A DNA stretch of 64,000 bases from Avrilella dinanensis (GTDB lineage: Bacteria; Bacteroidota; Bacteroidia; Flavobacteriales; Flavobacteriaceae), in the NCBI RefSeq assembly GCF_002807015.1, contig NZ_NIPO01000001.1, positions 869,041-933,040 on the forward strand, given 5' to 3'. The translations under genes and the position numbers were made by a program. The notes under the pieces were generated by a model. The model did not search any database. It saw only the letters and a program-made list of their open reading frames with translations, and was not told the origin of the DNA. This document shows positions 54,716 through 63,103 of this stretch, piece by piece (within the stretch, counting starts at the first letter, position 1; every line of letters starts with the position of its first letter).

Positions 54716-56161
54716 GTGAAAATAATCGACAAATACATATTATCGACTTTCGTAAAATCATTTTTATCGGTTTTTACCGTCTTGTATTTCATTTTTGTTT
54801 TACAAGGCGTTTGGGTATATATTGAAGAACTGGCAGGCAAAGATTTGGATTTGTTTACCGTAGTCCGGTTTTTGTTTTACTATTCCCCAAGAATGATTTC
54901 TATGGTTTTGCCTTTATCGGTACTGTTGTCGTCAATCATGACTTTCGGAAATTTTGCTGAAAATTATGAGTTTGCTGCTATGAAATCTGCCGGAATTTCA
55001 CTGCAAAGGGCAATGCGTGTACCGATTATATTTATTGTCGGATTATCGTTTGTGTCGTTCTGGTTTGTGAATGATATTGCCCCAAAAAGTGAATATAAAT
55101 TTACAAGTTTACGACACGAAATTATCCAGGCAAAACCCGCTATGGCAATTGCGGCAGGGCAATTCAACGACTTGGGTAAAATCAATATGAAAGTCGATGA
55201 GAAAAAAGGGGAAAAAGGGCAAGATTTGGAAAATGTGACTATTCATATCAAATCCGACATCGGAACTATCAACCGGACAGTTATCCGTTCACACGAAGGG
55301 CAACTTGAAAGTGATGAGGCAGCCAATTTACTTAAACTTCATCTACTAAACGGAAATTATTACGAAGATGTCGCTACCAAAACTTTTTCACAACAAAACA
55401 GAATGCCTTTTGCTAAAGCTCATTTTGAAAAATATACCATTGTAGTAGATTTAGCCCAGTTTGAAGTGGAAGAAAACACAGACGAAATCAACAGTAATGC
55501 CAAAATGATGAATGTTAGCCAGCTAAGAAAAGCCATGGATTCATTAGGCACAAACCTGTCCAGAGAAATCAATTCGCAAACAGAGAATATTGCTGTTCGT
55601 ACAGAAAAATCTGTTTTTCAGCAGAAACAAAATAAAACTGTTATTGCCGTCAATTCTGAAGATGAGTTATTAAAAAGTGAAGCCCCACAGCGATTGGCAC
55701 AAATATTTCAGTCGGCAGCAAGCAATGCAGAAAGTATTAAATTTTCAGTACAAAACAATATCGACCGAAACGAAAACCAGCTGAAAGAAATCAATTTTCA
55801 TGAATATGTATTGCAAAATAAATATGCCTTGGCGTTTTCCTGCATGCTGATGTTCTTTATCGGAGCCCCGTTAGGAGCTATTATCCGCAAAGGCGGTGTT
55901 GGTTTGCCAATGGTTTTCGCCGTAATTATATTTATTACCTACCATTTCATTAATACCTTTGGCTACAAACTGGCACAAGAAAATGTTTTATTAGGCTGGA
56001 TTGGTGCGTGGGTAGGCACTTTTGCCCTGCTTCCTCTTGCCGTCAATTTCAGCTACAAAGCTACACGCGACCGTGGAATTACCAGTATGGACAATATGTG
56101 GTATGACCTCAAAACATGGTTTGCTAAACGATTTAAAAAAGAAAAAACAACCAAAAAATAA
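54716..56161 (+). CDS. LptF/LptG (YjgP/YjgQ) family permease
   Basis: 481 residues from a GTG start. KIIDKYILSTFVKSFLSVFTVLYFIF is the family start; six membrane helices in two sets of three flank a large periplasmic domain that is longer than in E. coli LptG, with a Gln/Ser-rich section at about 260-350. With LptB and LptC such proteins extract lipopolysaccharide from the inner membrane. Position after lolA and in one operon with kdsA supports a lipopolysaccharide role. Whether it is LptF or LptG is not decidable. Confidence 0.9.
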   Translation: MKIIDKYILSTFVKSFLSVFTVLYFIFVLQGVWVYIEELAGKDLDLFTVVRFLFYYSPRMISMVLPLSVLLSSIMTFGNFAENYEFAAMKSAGISLQRAMRVPIIFIVGLSFVSFWFVNDIAPKSEYKFTSLRHEIIQAKPAMAIAAGQFNDLGKINMKVDEKKGEKGQDLENVTIHIKSDIGTINRTVIRSHEGQLESDEAANLLKLHLLNGNYYEDVATKTFSQQNRMPFAKAHFEKYTIVVDLAQFEVEENTDEINSNAKMMNVSQLRKAMDSLGTNLSREINSQTENIAVRTEKSVFQQKQNKTVIAVNSEDELLKSEAPQRLAQIFQSAASNAESIKFSVQNNIDRNENQLKEINFHEYVLQNKYALAFSCMLMFFIGAPLGAIIRKGGVGLPMVFAVIIFITYHFINTFGYKLAQENVLLGWIGAWVGTFALLPLAVNFSYKATRDRGITSMDNMWYDLKTWFAKRFKKEKTTKK

Positions 56162-56162
56162 T

Positions 56163-57296
56163 ATGTCAAAAATACAACTCAATACTATTGAAGAGGCTAT
56201 CGAAGATATTCGTCAGGGAAAAATGATTATTGTCGTCGATGATGAAGACCGCGAAAATGAAGGTGACTTTATCGCAGCTGCCGAAAAAGTGACTCCCGAA
56301 ATGATTAACTTCATGGCAACCCACGGACGAGGACTGATTTGTGCACCGCTAACAGAAAAACGTTGCAAAGAACTCGATTTAAAACCGATGGTCAATAACA
56401 ATACTGTTTTGCACCACACTGCTTTTACCGTTTCTGTTGATTTAATCGGACACGGCTGTACCACCGGAATTTCTGCTCATGATAGAGCCAAAACGATACA
56501 ACATTTGGTCAAATCCGATACCAAACCGGAAGATTTAGGTCGCCCCGGACATATTTTTCCACTTATCGCCAAAGAAGGCGGTGTGTTGAGAAGGTCTGGG
56601 CATACCGAGGCTGCTGTAGATTTTGCCAGACTGGCAGGGTTAAGTCCTGCCGGAATTTTAGTAGAAATTCTGAACGAAGACGGAACGATGGCAAGACTTC
56701 CGCAACTGAAAGAAGTTGCCGAAAAATTTGATATGAAACTGGTATCTATCGAAGATTTGGTAGCATATCGAATGAAACACGACAGCTTGATTCAGAAAAA
56801 AGAAGATTTTGAGCTGACTACAAAATATGGCACTTACCGAATGAGAGCTTATCATCAGGTAACCAATAAAAAAATTCACATTGCCCTGACAAAAGGCGTG
56901 TGGAACGACGGCGAACCTGTACTGACTCGTATCAATTCTTCCCATGTGAACAGTGATATACTGGACATTCTGACCAGTCCTGACAGTGACAAACTCAGTC
57001 GCATGTTTGACGTACTCAACAAAGAAGAGAAAGGTGCTATCATTTTTATTGATAAAAATATCAGCTCCACAGATTTGCTTAACCGGTTAAGCCAGTTAAA
57101 ATCTTTACAAACCGAAGACCAACAACTCATCAAAGCACCTAAACTTGAAATAGATGAAAGAGATTTCGGTATCGGTGCCCAGATATTACACGATTTGAAT
57201 ATTTCCAAATTAAGGCTAATGAGTAATTCCCGGCAAATCAAACGCGTCGGAATGATTGGATACGGTCTGGAAATCACAGAAATTGTAAATTTTTAA
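56163..57296 (+). CDS. ribBA: RibBA-type protein: active DHBP synthase with degenerate GTP cyclohydrolase II domain
   Basis: 377 residues from ATG 56163, one base after the upstream stop; the frame extends further upstream only as an overlap. The N-terminal half (1-205) is a full 3,4-dihydroxy-2-butanone-4-phosphate synthase: [11 protein letters not shown] (26-36), [39 protein letters not shown]. The C-terminal half has the GTP cyclohydrolase II fold (ends [20 protein letters not shown] and [12 protein letters not shown]) but lacks the zinc cysteines: the HSxC...RCDC region is [16 protein letters not shown], with no Cys after residue 99, and the QEGRGIG motif is missing. That half is probably inactive, so a separate RibA is expected elsewhere. 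Confidence 0.92.
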   Translation: MSKIQLNTIEEAIEDIRQGKMIIVVDDEDRENEGDFIAAAEKVTPEMINFMATHGRGLICAPLTEKRCKELDLKPMVNNNTVLHHTAFTVSVDLIGHGCTTGISAHDRAKTIQHLVKSDTKPEDLGRPGHIFPLIAKEGGVLRRSGHTEAAVDFARLAGLSPAGILVEILNEDGTMARLPQLKEVAEKFDMKLVSIEDLVAYRMKHDSLIQKKEDFELTTKYGTYRMRAYHQVTNKKIHIALTKGVWNDGEPVLTRINSSHVNSDILDILTSPDSDKLSRMFDVLNKEEKGAIIFIDKNISSTDLLNRLSQLKSLQTEDQQLIKAPKLEIDERDFGIGAQILHDLNISKLRLMSNSRQIKRVGMIGYGLEITEIVNF

Positions 57297-57300
57297 TTCA

Positions 57301-57327
57301 TTAAGCCTGCAAAATTTGCAGGCTTAA
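57301..57327. terminator. Bidirectional terminator after ribBA
   Basis: TTAAGCCTGCAAA / TTTGCAGGCTTAA, 13-bp perfect complement, then ATTT on the plus strand; separates two convergent genes. Confidence 0.8.
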
Positions 57328-57352
57328 TTTCATTTCTATGTAAAAGAATCCT

Positions 57353-58867
57353 CTAATTCTTCTGAGATAAACTTATTTCCAACACAGATTCTGTTTTTTC
57401 TGTATTATAAGTAACGATAGACGTTTCCACATCAAACACGTTTATTTTCAACGCATCTTCTCTGGAAACTTCCTGTCCGTTAACCAGTATTTTTTTTACC
57501 TTCGGGTCATTCACACTTTTTTCAAAATCCTTTTGTAACTGACCTACAAAATCAGAAGAAAAATAAGATTCTTCCGTTTTTTCAGCTTCTGAAATAGCTA
57601 TTTTGTTTTCTTCTTCACGAGCTTTTTCTTCGGCTAACCTTTTACGTTCGGCTTCAGCGGCTTCTTCTCGGGCTTTTTCTTCCGCCAATCGTTGACGTTC
57701 AGCTTCAGCTGCTTCTTCTCGGGCTTTTTGCTCAGCTAATCTTTTACGTTCAGCTTCAGCTGCTTCTTCTCGGGCTTTTTCTTCCGCCAATCGTTGACGT
57801 TCGGCTTCGGCGGCTTCTCGGGCTTTTTCTTCTGCCAATCTTTGACGTTCAGCTTCAGCAGCTTCTTCTCGGGCTTTCTGTTCAGCCAACCTTTGACGTT
57901 CGGCTTCAGCGGCTTCTTCTCGGGCTTTTTCTTCTGCCAATCTTTGACGTTCGGCTTCAGCGGCTTCTTCTCGGGCTTTTTCTTCTGCTAATCTTTGACG
58001 TTCGGCTTCAGCTGCTTCTTCTCGGGCTTTTTCTTCTGCTAATCTTTGACGTTCGGCTTCAGTTGCTTCTTCTCGGGCTTTTTCCTCTGCTAATCTTTGA
58101 CGTTCAGCTTCGGCTGCTTCTTCACGAGCTTTTTCCTCTGCTAATCTTTGACGTTCAGCTTCGGCTGCTTCTTCACGAGCTTTTTGCTCAGCCAATCTTT
58201 GACGTTCGGCTTCGGCTGCTTTTTCACGAGCTTTTTGCTCCGCCAACCTTTGACGTTCAGCTTCGGCAGCTTCTTCACGAGCTTTTTGCTCGGCTAATCT
58301 TTGACGTTCAGCTTCAGCTGCTTCTTCACGAGCCTTTTGTTCAGCCAATCTTTGACGTTCGGCTTCAGCTGCTTCTTCACGAGCTTTTTCTTCTGCTAAT
58401 CGTTGACGTTCGGCTTCGGCTGCTTCTTCTCGGGCTTTTTCTTCCACCAATCGTTGACGTTCAGCTTCAGTTGCTTCTTCACGAGCTTTCTCTTCGGCTA
58501 ATCGTTGACGTTCGGCTTCGGCAGCTTCTTCCTTGGCTTTTTGTTCTGCTATTTCCTCTGCTCGGGTAAGCACTTCTTCCTCTACCTTCTCGCCTGTTCC
58601 TGTTGTGTTTCTTCCTTTTAATTTAATCACAATGGCACCACCTTTGGCTCTTTCCCCGAATAATTTTACAGCATCTTCAGCATCCAACTCTGCCATGGAA
58701 GATATATACTCAGGCTTCAAACGAGCTAACTCCGAATACCTGACGATGTATCCGTTTACCACGGCTATGGGGTCGGGAGTATTTTCGGGCGTTCCATCTG
58801 TCTGGGCAAAGACACCCAACGGAAACAATAAAAACAACCATCTACAATATCTGATTTTTCTTTTCAT
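57353..58867 (-). CDS. Exported repeat-helix protein with TonB-plug-like ends
   Basis: 504 residues. Signal peptide KIRYCRWLFLLFPLGVFAQ. Residues about 32-86 resemble a TonB-receptor plug-like unit: PIAVVNGYIV ... LKPEYISSMAELDAED, AVKLFGERAKGGAIVIKLKG. From about 103 to 420 follows a highly charged alpha-helical rod made of 17 tandem units of RQRLAEEKAREEAAEAE (16 of 17 residues, one of 16) plus partial units at each end; no Pro or Gly occurs in it. The C-terminal 70 residues (KKILVNGQEVSREDALKINV) look like a second, shorter plug-like half. The rod is TolA-domain-II-like in character; at 1.5 angstrom per residue, about 47 nm if straight. Function unknown. Confidence 0.8.
   Translation of the reverse strand: MKRKIRYCRWLFLLFPLGVFAQTDGTPENTPDPIAVVNGYIVRYSELARLKPEYISSMAELDAEDAVKLFGERAKGGAIVIKLKGRNTTGTGEKVEEEVLTRAEEIAEQKAKEEAAEAERQRLAEEKAREEATEAERQRLVEEKAREEAAEAERQRLAEEKAREEAAEAERQRLAEQKAREEAAEAERQRLAEQKAREEAAEAERQRLAEQKAREKAAEAERQRLAEQKAREEAAEAERQRLAEEKAREEAAEAERQRLAEEKAREEATEAERQRLAEEKAREEAAEAERQRLAEEKAREEAAEAERQRLAEEKAREEAAEAERQRLAEQKAREEAAEAERQRLAEEKAREAAEAERQRLAEEKAREEAAEAERKRLAEQKAREEAAEAERQRLAEEKAREEAAEAERKRLAEEKAREEENKIAISEAEKTEESYFSSDFVGQLQKDFEKSVNDPKVKKILVNGQEVSREDALKINVFDVETSIVTYNTEKTESVLEISLSQKN
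57615..58540. repeat. 51-bp in-frame tandem repeat array (17 units plus partials)
   Basis: Period 51 bp on the minus strand, each unit encoding RQRLAEEKAREEAAEAE or a close variant (E/Q at position 7, A/T/V changes). One unit lacks one codon (near 57812-57822). Divergence between units is mostly synonymous. Because 51 is a multiple of 3, all frames stay open, producing false plus-strand frames. Confidence 0.95.
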
Positions 58868-58924
58868 AAATATTTTTTGTCATTCAACAACAAACTCCAG
58901 ACCAAACCCGGAAGTTTGGACTAA

Positions 58925-58932
58925 CAAATATA
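58925..58932 (-). promoter_or_regulatory. -7 box TATATTTG for the repeat-helix gene
   Basis: Exact TAnnTTTG, 57 nt before the ATG; the leader contains a hairpin CCAAAC/GTTTGG (58901-58918). Confidence 0.5.
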
Positions 58933-58987
58933 TGGAATTTTGCAGATATGAGAAAAAACCAAACATTTAATGCCGAAACGGACAAAA

Positions 58988-59377
58988 TTATTCTTTAACT
59001 ATCCTCACAGGTCGTTTGTTTTCATCGATTGCCACAAAAGTAAAATTACCTGAAATCGCACTCTCGCGACCCGATGAATACATTTGTTCCACAAAAATTT
59101 CGACATGAACAACCAAACTGGTATTACCAACTTTTGTTACTTTTCCAATTAGCTCTACAATCGTTCCAGCAGGAATCGGTTGGGTAAAATCGATACGTTC
59201 ACTGCTTATGGTTACCATTTTTTGCCGACTGAAACGGGTTGCTGTGATAAAAGCCACTTCGTCCATGAGTTGCATCGCCGTGCCACCAAATAAAGTGTCA
59301 TAATGGTTGGTCGTGTTAGGAAAAACCGCTTTGAAAATGCGGGTTTCGGAGTTTTGGATTCTTTGTTCTAAATTCAT
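58988..59377 (-). CDS. Acyl-CoA thioesterase, hot-dog fold
   Basis: 129 residues. TNHYDTLFGGTAMQLMDEVAFITATRF is the family active-site segment (HYDTLFGG with Asp46-type catalytic Asp in MDEVAF), and VELIGKVTKVGNTSLVVHVEIFVEQ the central strand pair of YciA/BFIT-like acyl-CoA hydrolases. It cleaves acyl-CoA to free acid and CoA in the cytoplasm; chain length unknown. Unusually, the only gene-free DNA before it carries a cobalamin riboswitch and promoter, so its mRNA should be B12-controlled. A housekeeping thioesterase is the simpler alternative if the riboswitch is a relic. Confidence 0.9.
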   Translation of the reverse strand: MNLEQRIQNSETRIFKAVFPNTTNHYDTLFGGTAMQLMDEVAFITATRFSRQKMVTISSERIDFTQPIPAGTIVELIGKVTKVGNTSLVVHVEIFVEQMYSSGRESAISGNFTFVAIDENKRPVRIVKE

Positions 59378-59477
59378 AATTAAATGGTTTTAATGATTAA
59401 TTTAATTATGCTTCAGAGCCATAAAAAACGTACTATTTCCAAGAAGGAACAAGCAGTCAGCTTTTAGACGCGAAAGC

Positions 59478-59560
59478 ATTTTGAAGGGGTCTGACTTCCG
59501 GTTTGATTCCGGTTACAGTTGCGCGACAGCTCAGGATTTTCACCTGATTCACCTTTACTC
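59478..59560 (-). promoter_or_regulatory. Cobalamin riboswitch (aptamer) upstream of the thioesterase
   Basis: On the minus strand from about 59560: AAAGGTGAA, then the P3 hairpin TCAGG-TGAAAAT-CCTGA (59547-59531), the conserved core GCTGTCGCGCAACTGT (59530-59515), hairpin CCGG/CCGG (59512-59498) and the B12-box AAGTCAGACC (59497-59488). The GGTGAA and TGTCGC segments match the usual GGGAA/TGTCCC pair with a compensatory change. A competing segment, CTGACT (59460-59455), can pair with AGTCAG of the aptamer, a plausible switch; a TTTTTT run follows at 59429-59424, but the terminator hairpin is weak. The thioesterase start is about 100 nt downstream. Confidence 0.85.
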
Positions 59561-59563
59561 GGG

Positions 59564-59571
59564 CAAATATA
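59564..59571 (-). promoter_or_regulatory. -7 box TATATTTG immediately before the riboswitch
   Basis: Exact TAnnTTTG; the expected transcript would begin at about 59557, right at the 5' edge of the aptamer. Confidence 0.6.
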
Positions 59572-59638
59572 GAAAGAATATATGTGAAATTATAACATCT
59601 TCTTTATCCGAATAATTTTATATTAACGAATAAAAAAG

Positions 59639-59646
59639 TAATTTTG
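59639..59646 (+). promoter_or_regulatory. -7 box TAATTTTG for hutI
   Basis: Exact TAnnTTTG, 16 nt before the hutI ATG. Confidence 0.5.
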
Positions 59647-59662
59647 AGCAAATATTTTATCT

Positions 59663-60898
59663 ATGAGCCTATTAATTATCAATATCAAATCCCTTTTGCA
59701 GGTCAGAGAAAACACCCCCGGTTTTTTGTCGGGAGATGAAATGAAAACCCTACCTTCTATCGAAAATGCATTTTTGAAAATCGAAAATGACACGATTACC
59801 AATTACGGGAAAATGGAAGATTTATCGGATACAAATGCTGATGAAATCATCGATGCCAAAGGAAAATTTGTATTACCTGCCTGGGTGGACAGCCACACAC
59901 ACATCGTTTATGCAGGCAACCGCGAACAGGAATTTGTGGATAGAATTAACGGTTTGAGTTATGAAGAAATATTTGAAAGAGGCGGTGGTATCCTAAATTC
60001 TGCCAAAAAATTACAAGAAACCCCGGAAGAAGAACTTTATAAACAGTCAAAAAAACGTTTGGATAATGTAGTGAGAATGGGTACCGGAGCTATTGAAATC
60101 AAATCTGGATATGGACTAACCACTGATGCAGAACTGAAAATGCTTCGGGTTATCAAACGGCTGAAAGCGGATTATCCCGGAATGATTAAATCTACTTTTT
60201 TGGGGGCACACGCCTTTCCGTTGGAATACAGAGAAAATCATCAGGGTTATATTGATTTGTTGTGCAATGAAATGATTCCGGCAATCGCAGAGGAAAATCT
60301 GGCTGATTTTGTTGATGCTTTTCTGGAAACCGGGTATTTTTCTGTAGAAGAAACTGAAAGAGTCATGCAAGCCGGAAAAAAATACGGATTGAAAGCCAAA
60401 ATACACGTAAATCAGTTTACCGCTATTGACGGTATCGAATCTTGTGTAAAAAACGACGCATTGTCTGTTGACCACCTGGAAATCGTAACCGATGCAGATA
60501 TTGAAGTATTAAAAGGAAGTAAAACAATGCCGGTAGCATTGCCAACCTGCTCTTTCTTTATTACAATTCCTTACACACCTGCCAGAAAAATCATTGATGC
60601 CGGATTACCACTGGCGATTGCGTCGGATTACAACCCCGGAACAACGCCCTCAGGGAATATGAATCTGGTAGTTGCAACTGCTTGTATCAAACTTCGTATG
60701 ACACCGGAAGAAGCCATCAATGCGGCAACAATCAACGGGGCGTATGCTATGGATTTGTTATCCACGCATGGCAGTATTACCAAAGGGAAAAAAGCCAATG
60801 TGATGATTACGGAAAAGCTGAATTCATTTTATGAAATTCCGTATAACTTTGGAGATATGTTGATTGAACAAGTGATTATCAATGGTAAACGAATATAA
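59663..60898 (+). CDS. hutI: Imidazolonepropionase
   Basis: 411 residues of the amidohydrolase family. Zinc ligands His78 and His80 in WVDSHTHIVYAGNRE, then GAIEIKSGYGLT, TFLGAHAFPLEY, AKIHVNQFTAI, LSVDHLEI and ASDYNPGTTPSGNM, all diagnostic for HutI. It opens 4-imidazolone-5-propionate to N-formimino-glutamate, third step of histidine breakdown. Next downstream is hutG, 155 bp away. Confidence 0.95.
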   Translation: MSLLIINIKSLLQVRENTPGFLSGDEMKTLPSIENAFLKIENDTITNYGKMEDLSDTNADEIIDAKGKFVLPAWVDSHTHIVYAGNREQEFVDRINGLSYEEIFERGGGILNSAKKLQETPEEELYKQSKKRLDNVVRMGTGAIEIKSGYGLTTDAELKMLRVIKRLKADYPGMIKSTFLGAHAFPLEYRENHQGYIDLLCNEMIPAIAEENLADFVDAFLETGYFSVEETERVMQAGKKYGLKAKIHVNQFTAIDGIESCVKNDALSVDHLEIVTDADIEVLKGSKTMPVALPTCSFFITIPYTPARKIIDAGLPLAIASDYNPGTTPSGNMNLVVATACIKLRMTPEEAINAATINGAYAMDLLSTHGSITKGKKANVMITEKLNSFYEIPYNFGDMLIEQVIINGKRI

Positions 60899-60902
60899 AA
60901 AA

Positions 60903-60935
60903 ACACACCAAAAGCAATTGAATGTTTTTGGTGTG
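60903..60935. repeat. Inverted repeat between hutI and hutG
   Basis: CACACCAAAA / TTTTGGTGTG. On the plus strand it is followed by A residues rather than T, so it is a poor terminator for hutI; on the minus strand it would have a T tail but no gene ends there. Confidence 0.5.
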
Positions 60936-60961
60936 AAAAAAATAGTTATGAAAAATATTTT

Positions 60962-60980
60962 AATCGATGCTACATCGATT
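60962..60980. promoter_or_regulatory. Operator-like palindrome upstream of hutG
   Basis: AATCGATG-CTA-CATCGATT: perfect 8-bp inverted repeat with a 3-bp spacer, ending 6 bp before the -7 box TACCTTTG (60987-60994). Position between -33 and -7 suggests repression. Confidence 0.4.
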
Positions 60981-60986
60981 GACATT

Positions 60987-60994
60987 TACCTTTG
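60987..60994 (+). promoter_or_regulatory. -7 box TACCTTTG for hutG
   Basis: Exact TAnnTTTG, 59 nt before the hutG ATG. A second, near-consensus box (TATATTTA) lies at 61015-61022. Confidence 0.45.
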
Positions 60995-61053
60995 ACAAAT
61001 ATAAACAATGTTTTTATATTTAGTCTGTTAAAAATATTAATTAACATATTGGA

Positions 61054-62076
61054 ATGAGTTCTGTATATTTTAAAGCTTTTGACAGCGAACAATGCGAAAA
61101 ATTCACTAATCCCCGCAAAGGAGAGAAAAAATTCGGAGAAAAAGTAGATTTTCCCGGGAACCGCCCTATCGAGAATTTTCTGGCAGAAACCCCTGCAAAA
61201 TATATCCTGCTGGGTATCGAGGAAGACATTGGCGTACAAGCAAATTTTGGTCGGAACGGAACAAAACTGGCATGGAAAAATACCTTGAACAGTCTTCTGA
61301 ATATACAGCACAATAAATATTGTAAAGGTAATTGGGTCGGAGTTTTAGGAAGTTTTTCGTTTGATGATTTACTGCCGAATCCTTCCACTGATGTGGAAAA
61401 ACTCTATCCTCTTGTTGAACTTATCGACAAAGAGGTCACGCATCTGTTGCATATCATCTACAAATATGATAAAATTCCGGTTATTATCGGAGGCGGACAC
61501 AACAATGCCTACGGAAATATCAAAGCGTTGGCTTTGCATACAGGGACAGCCGTAAACGCCATTAACTTTGACGCTCACACCGATTTCAGAGCACGTGAAG
61601 GTCGTCACAGCGGAAACGGTTTCAGCTATGCTTATGAAGAAAAGTTTTTAGACAAATATTTTATTTTCGGACTACACGAAAATTATACCTCTAAAAGTAT
61701 TTTTCAGGAAATTAAAAATACCAACGGCGATGTAGCTTACAATACTTTTGAAGAGATTGCTGTTCGGGAAGAGAAACCATTCAGCACCCAGCTCAACATC
61801 GCCCACCAGCATATCAAAGACAAAAGATATGGTATTGAAATGGATTTGGATAGTATTGAAATGATTCCGTCAAGTGCCATAACACCTACGGGATTCACGG
61901 CAACTGATGCCCGGCGTTTTATTCATTATATGGGGCAAAGCAAAAAAGCGTCGTACCTGCATATATGTGAAGGTGCGCCCAATTTTGGTTCGGATAAAAA
62001 CCCGAACCTCGTCGGGAAACTAATCAGCTATATGATTACTGATTTTATTAAAGCCAAAGAAAATCTAACCGTTTAA
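61054..62076 (+). CDS. hutG: Formimidoylglutamase (arginase/ureohydrolase family)
   Basis: 340 residues. Binuclear manganese site residues: GGGHNN (His149), DAHTD (Asp173, His175, Asp177) and EMDLDSIEM (Asp264, Asp266). The gene directly follows hutI, so formimidoylglutamate hydrolysis (to glutamate and formamide) is the best function; arginase or agmatinase is the alternative. Its 3' end overlaps the oxyR 3' end by 12 bp (convergent). Confidence 0.87.
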   Translation: MSSVYFKAFDSEQCEKFTNPRKGEKKFGEKVDFPGNRPIENFLAETPAKYILLGIEEDIGVQANFGRNGTKLAWKNTLNSLLNIQHNKYCKGNWVGVLGSFSFDDLLPNPSTDVEKLYPLVELIDKEVTHLLHIIYKYDKIPVIIGGGHNNAYGNIKALALHTGTAVNAINFDAHTDFRAREGRHSGNGFSYAYEEKFLDKYFIFGLHENYTSKSIFQEIKNTNGDVAYNTFEEIAVREEKPFSTQLNIAHQHIKDKRYGIEMDLDSIEMIPSSAITPTGFTATDARRFIHYMGQSKKASYLHICEGAPNFGSDKNPNLVGKLISYMITDFIKAKENLTV

Positions 62077-63003
62077 TCTCGGGCTAATAATTTTAACATC
62101 ATAAAAAGCAATTGCACCCCGCACAACCGACTTGATTGTTTCATACAAAGCCTCGATGATATGGGCTTTCAGTCCCGATTTTTCAAAAATCAGGCTGACC
62201 TCTCTGGAAGGTTTCGGATCTTTGAATGCTACCAGATTTTTCTGATATTCGGGTTTTAAATCCAAAGTGTGTAAATAAGGTAATAAGGTAATTCCCAGGC
62301 CTTCGTTGGCTAATTTTACAATGGTTTCAAAGTTACCTGTTTTGATTTCAAATTTATTGTCAGCCTGTAATTTTGATGCCTTACATAAATTCAAAACACC
62401 GTTTCGGAAACAATGCCCGTCTTCGAGCAGCAGCAAATGACTAACGTCTAAATCATCTGGCGTCACATAAGGCTCATTCAATGCAAATGACGGCGGAAAA
62501 TACCCAACAAAAGGTTCGTAATATAAAGGTTTTTCCTCAATATTTTTTTCTTCCAAAGGCGTGGCGGCAATCGCAGCATCGAGCAAACCGTTTTTCAATC
62601 GGTATATCAATTCTTCCGTCGGATATTCTTCAATAATCAGCAATACTTTCGGGTATTTATTGTTGAAAGTTTTTAAAAACATCGGCACCAAGGTAGGTGT
62701 AATTGTTGGGATTACACCCAGTTTGAAAGTTCCGCCGATAAAACCTTTTTGCTGGTCGATGATGTCATAAATCCGTTCCGATTCGCCCAAAACATTTTTT
62801 GCCTGATTAACAATCTCTGCTCCCACTTCGGTCAGCAAAACACTTTTTTTATTTCGGTCAAATATTTTTACTCCAAGTTCATCTTCGAGTTTCTGGATTT
62901 GCATACTCAAAGTTGGTTGTGTCACATTACATTTTTCAGCTGCCAGCGTGAAATTCTGGTGCTTGGCAACTGCAATCACATATTCTAATTGTGTAATAGT
63001 CAT
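62065..63003 (-). CDS. oxyR: LysR-type hydrogen-peroxide regulator OxyR
   Basis: 312 residues. N-terminal HTH (NFTLAAEKCNVTQPTLSMQIQKLEDELG, 17-44) and regulatory domain. The peroxide-sensing disulfide pair is present: Cys198 and Cys207 in EDGHCFRNGVLNLCKAS, with the same 9-residue spacing as Cys199/Cys208 of E. coli. Divergent from dps, a classic OxyR target, so it probably activates dps from the 100-bp gap between them. Confidence 0.94.
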   Translation of the reverse strand: MTITQLEYVIAVAKHQNFTLAAEKCNVTQPTLSMQIQKLEDELGVKIFDRNKKSVLLTEVGAEIVNQAKNVLGESERIYDIIDQQKGFIGGTFKLGVIPTITPTLVPMFLKTFNNKYPKVLLIIEEYPTEELIYRLKNGLLDAAIAATPLEEKNIEEKPLYYEPFVGYFPPSFALNEPYVTPDDLDVSHLLLLEDGHCFRNGVLNLCKASKLQADNKFEIKTGNFETIVKLANEGLGITLLPYLHTLDLKPEYQKNLVAFKDPKPSREVSLIFEKSGLKAHIIEALYETIKSVVRGAIAFYDVKIISPRLNG

Positions 63004-63103
63004 AATAAATCTTTATGGCGTTATTAGATATTTTAATAATAGATTCACAAATATCGGGCTAAAATTTAGTAATTTTATGGTATAATTTTAAAACACAGAT
63101 ATT

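Noticed and set aside
56022..56162. N-terminal extension of RibBA
   Set aside because: This part is the end of the LptF/G gene read in another frame; the ATG at 56163 gives the standard start.
57615..58540. CRISPR array
   Set aside because: Units are contiguous with no unique spacers and are in frame within a protein.
57794..58970. Open frames on the plus strand opposite the repeat-helix gene
   Set aside because: They exist because the 51-bp repeat is a multiple of three and lacks stops in several frames; composition is Phe/Leu/Cys-rich nonsense and the minus frame has the signal peptide and promoter.
60903..60935. Terminator of hutI
   Set aside because: The stem is good but the plus-strand tail is A-rich, not T-rich.
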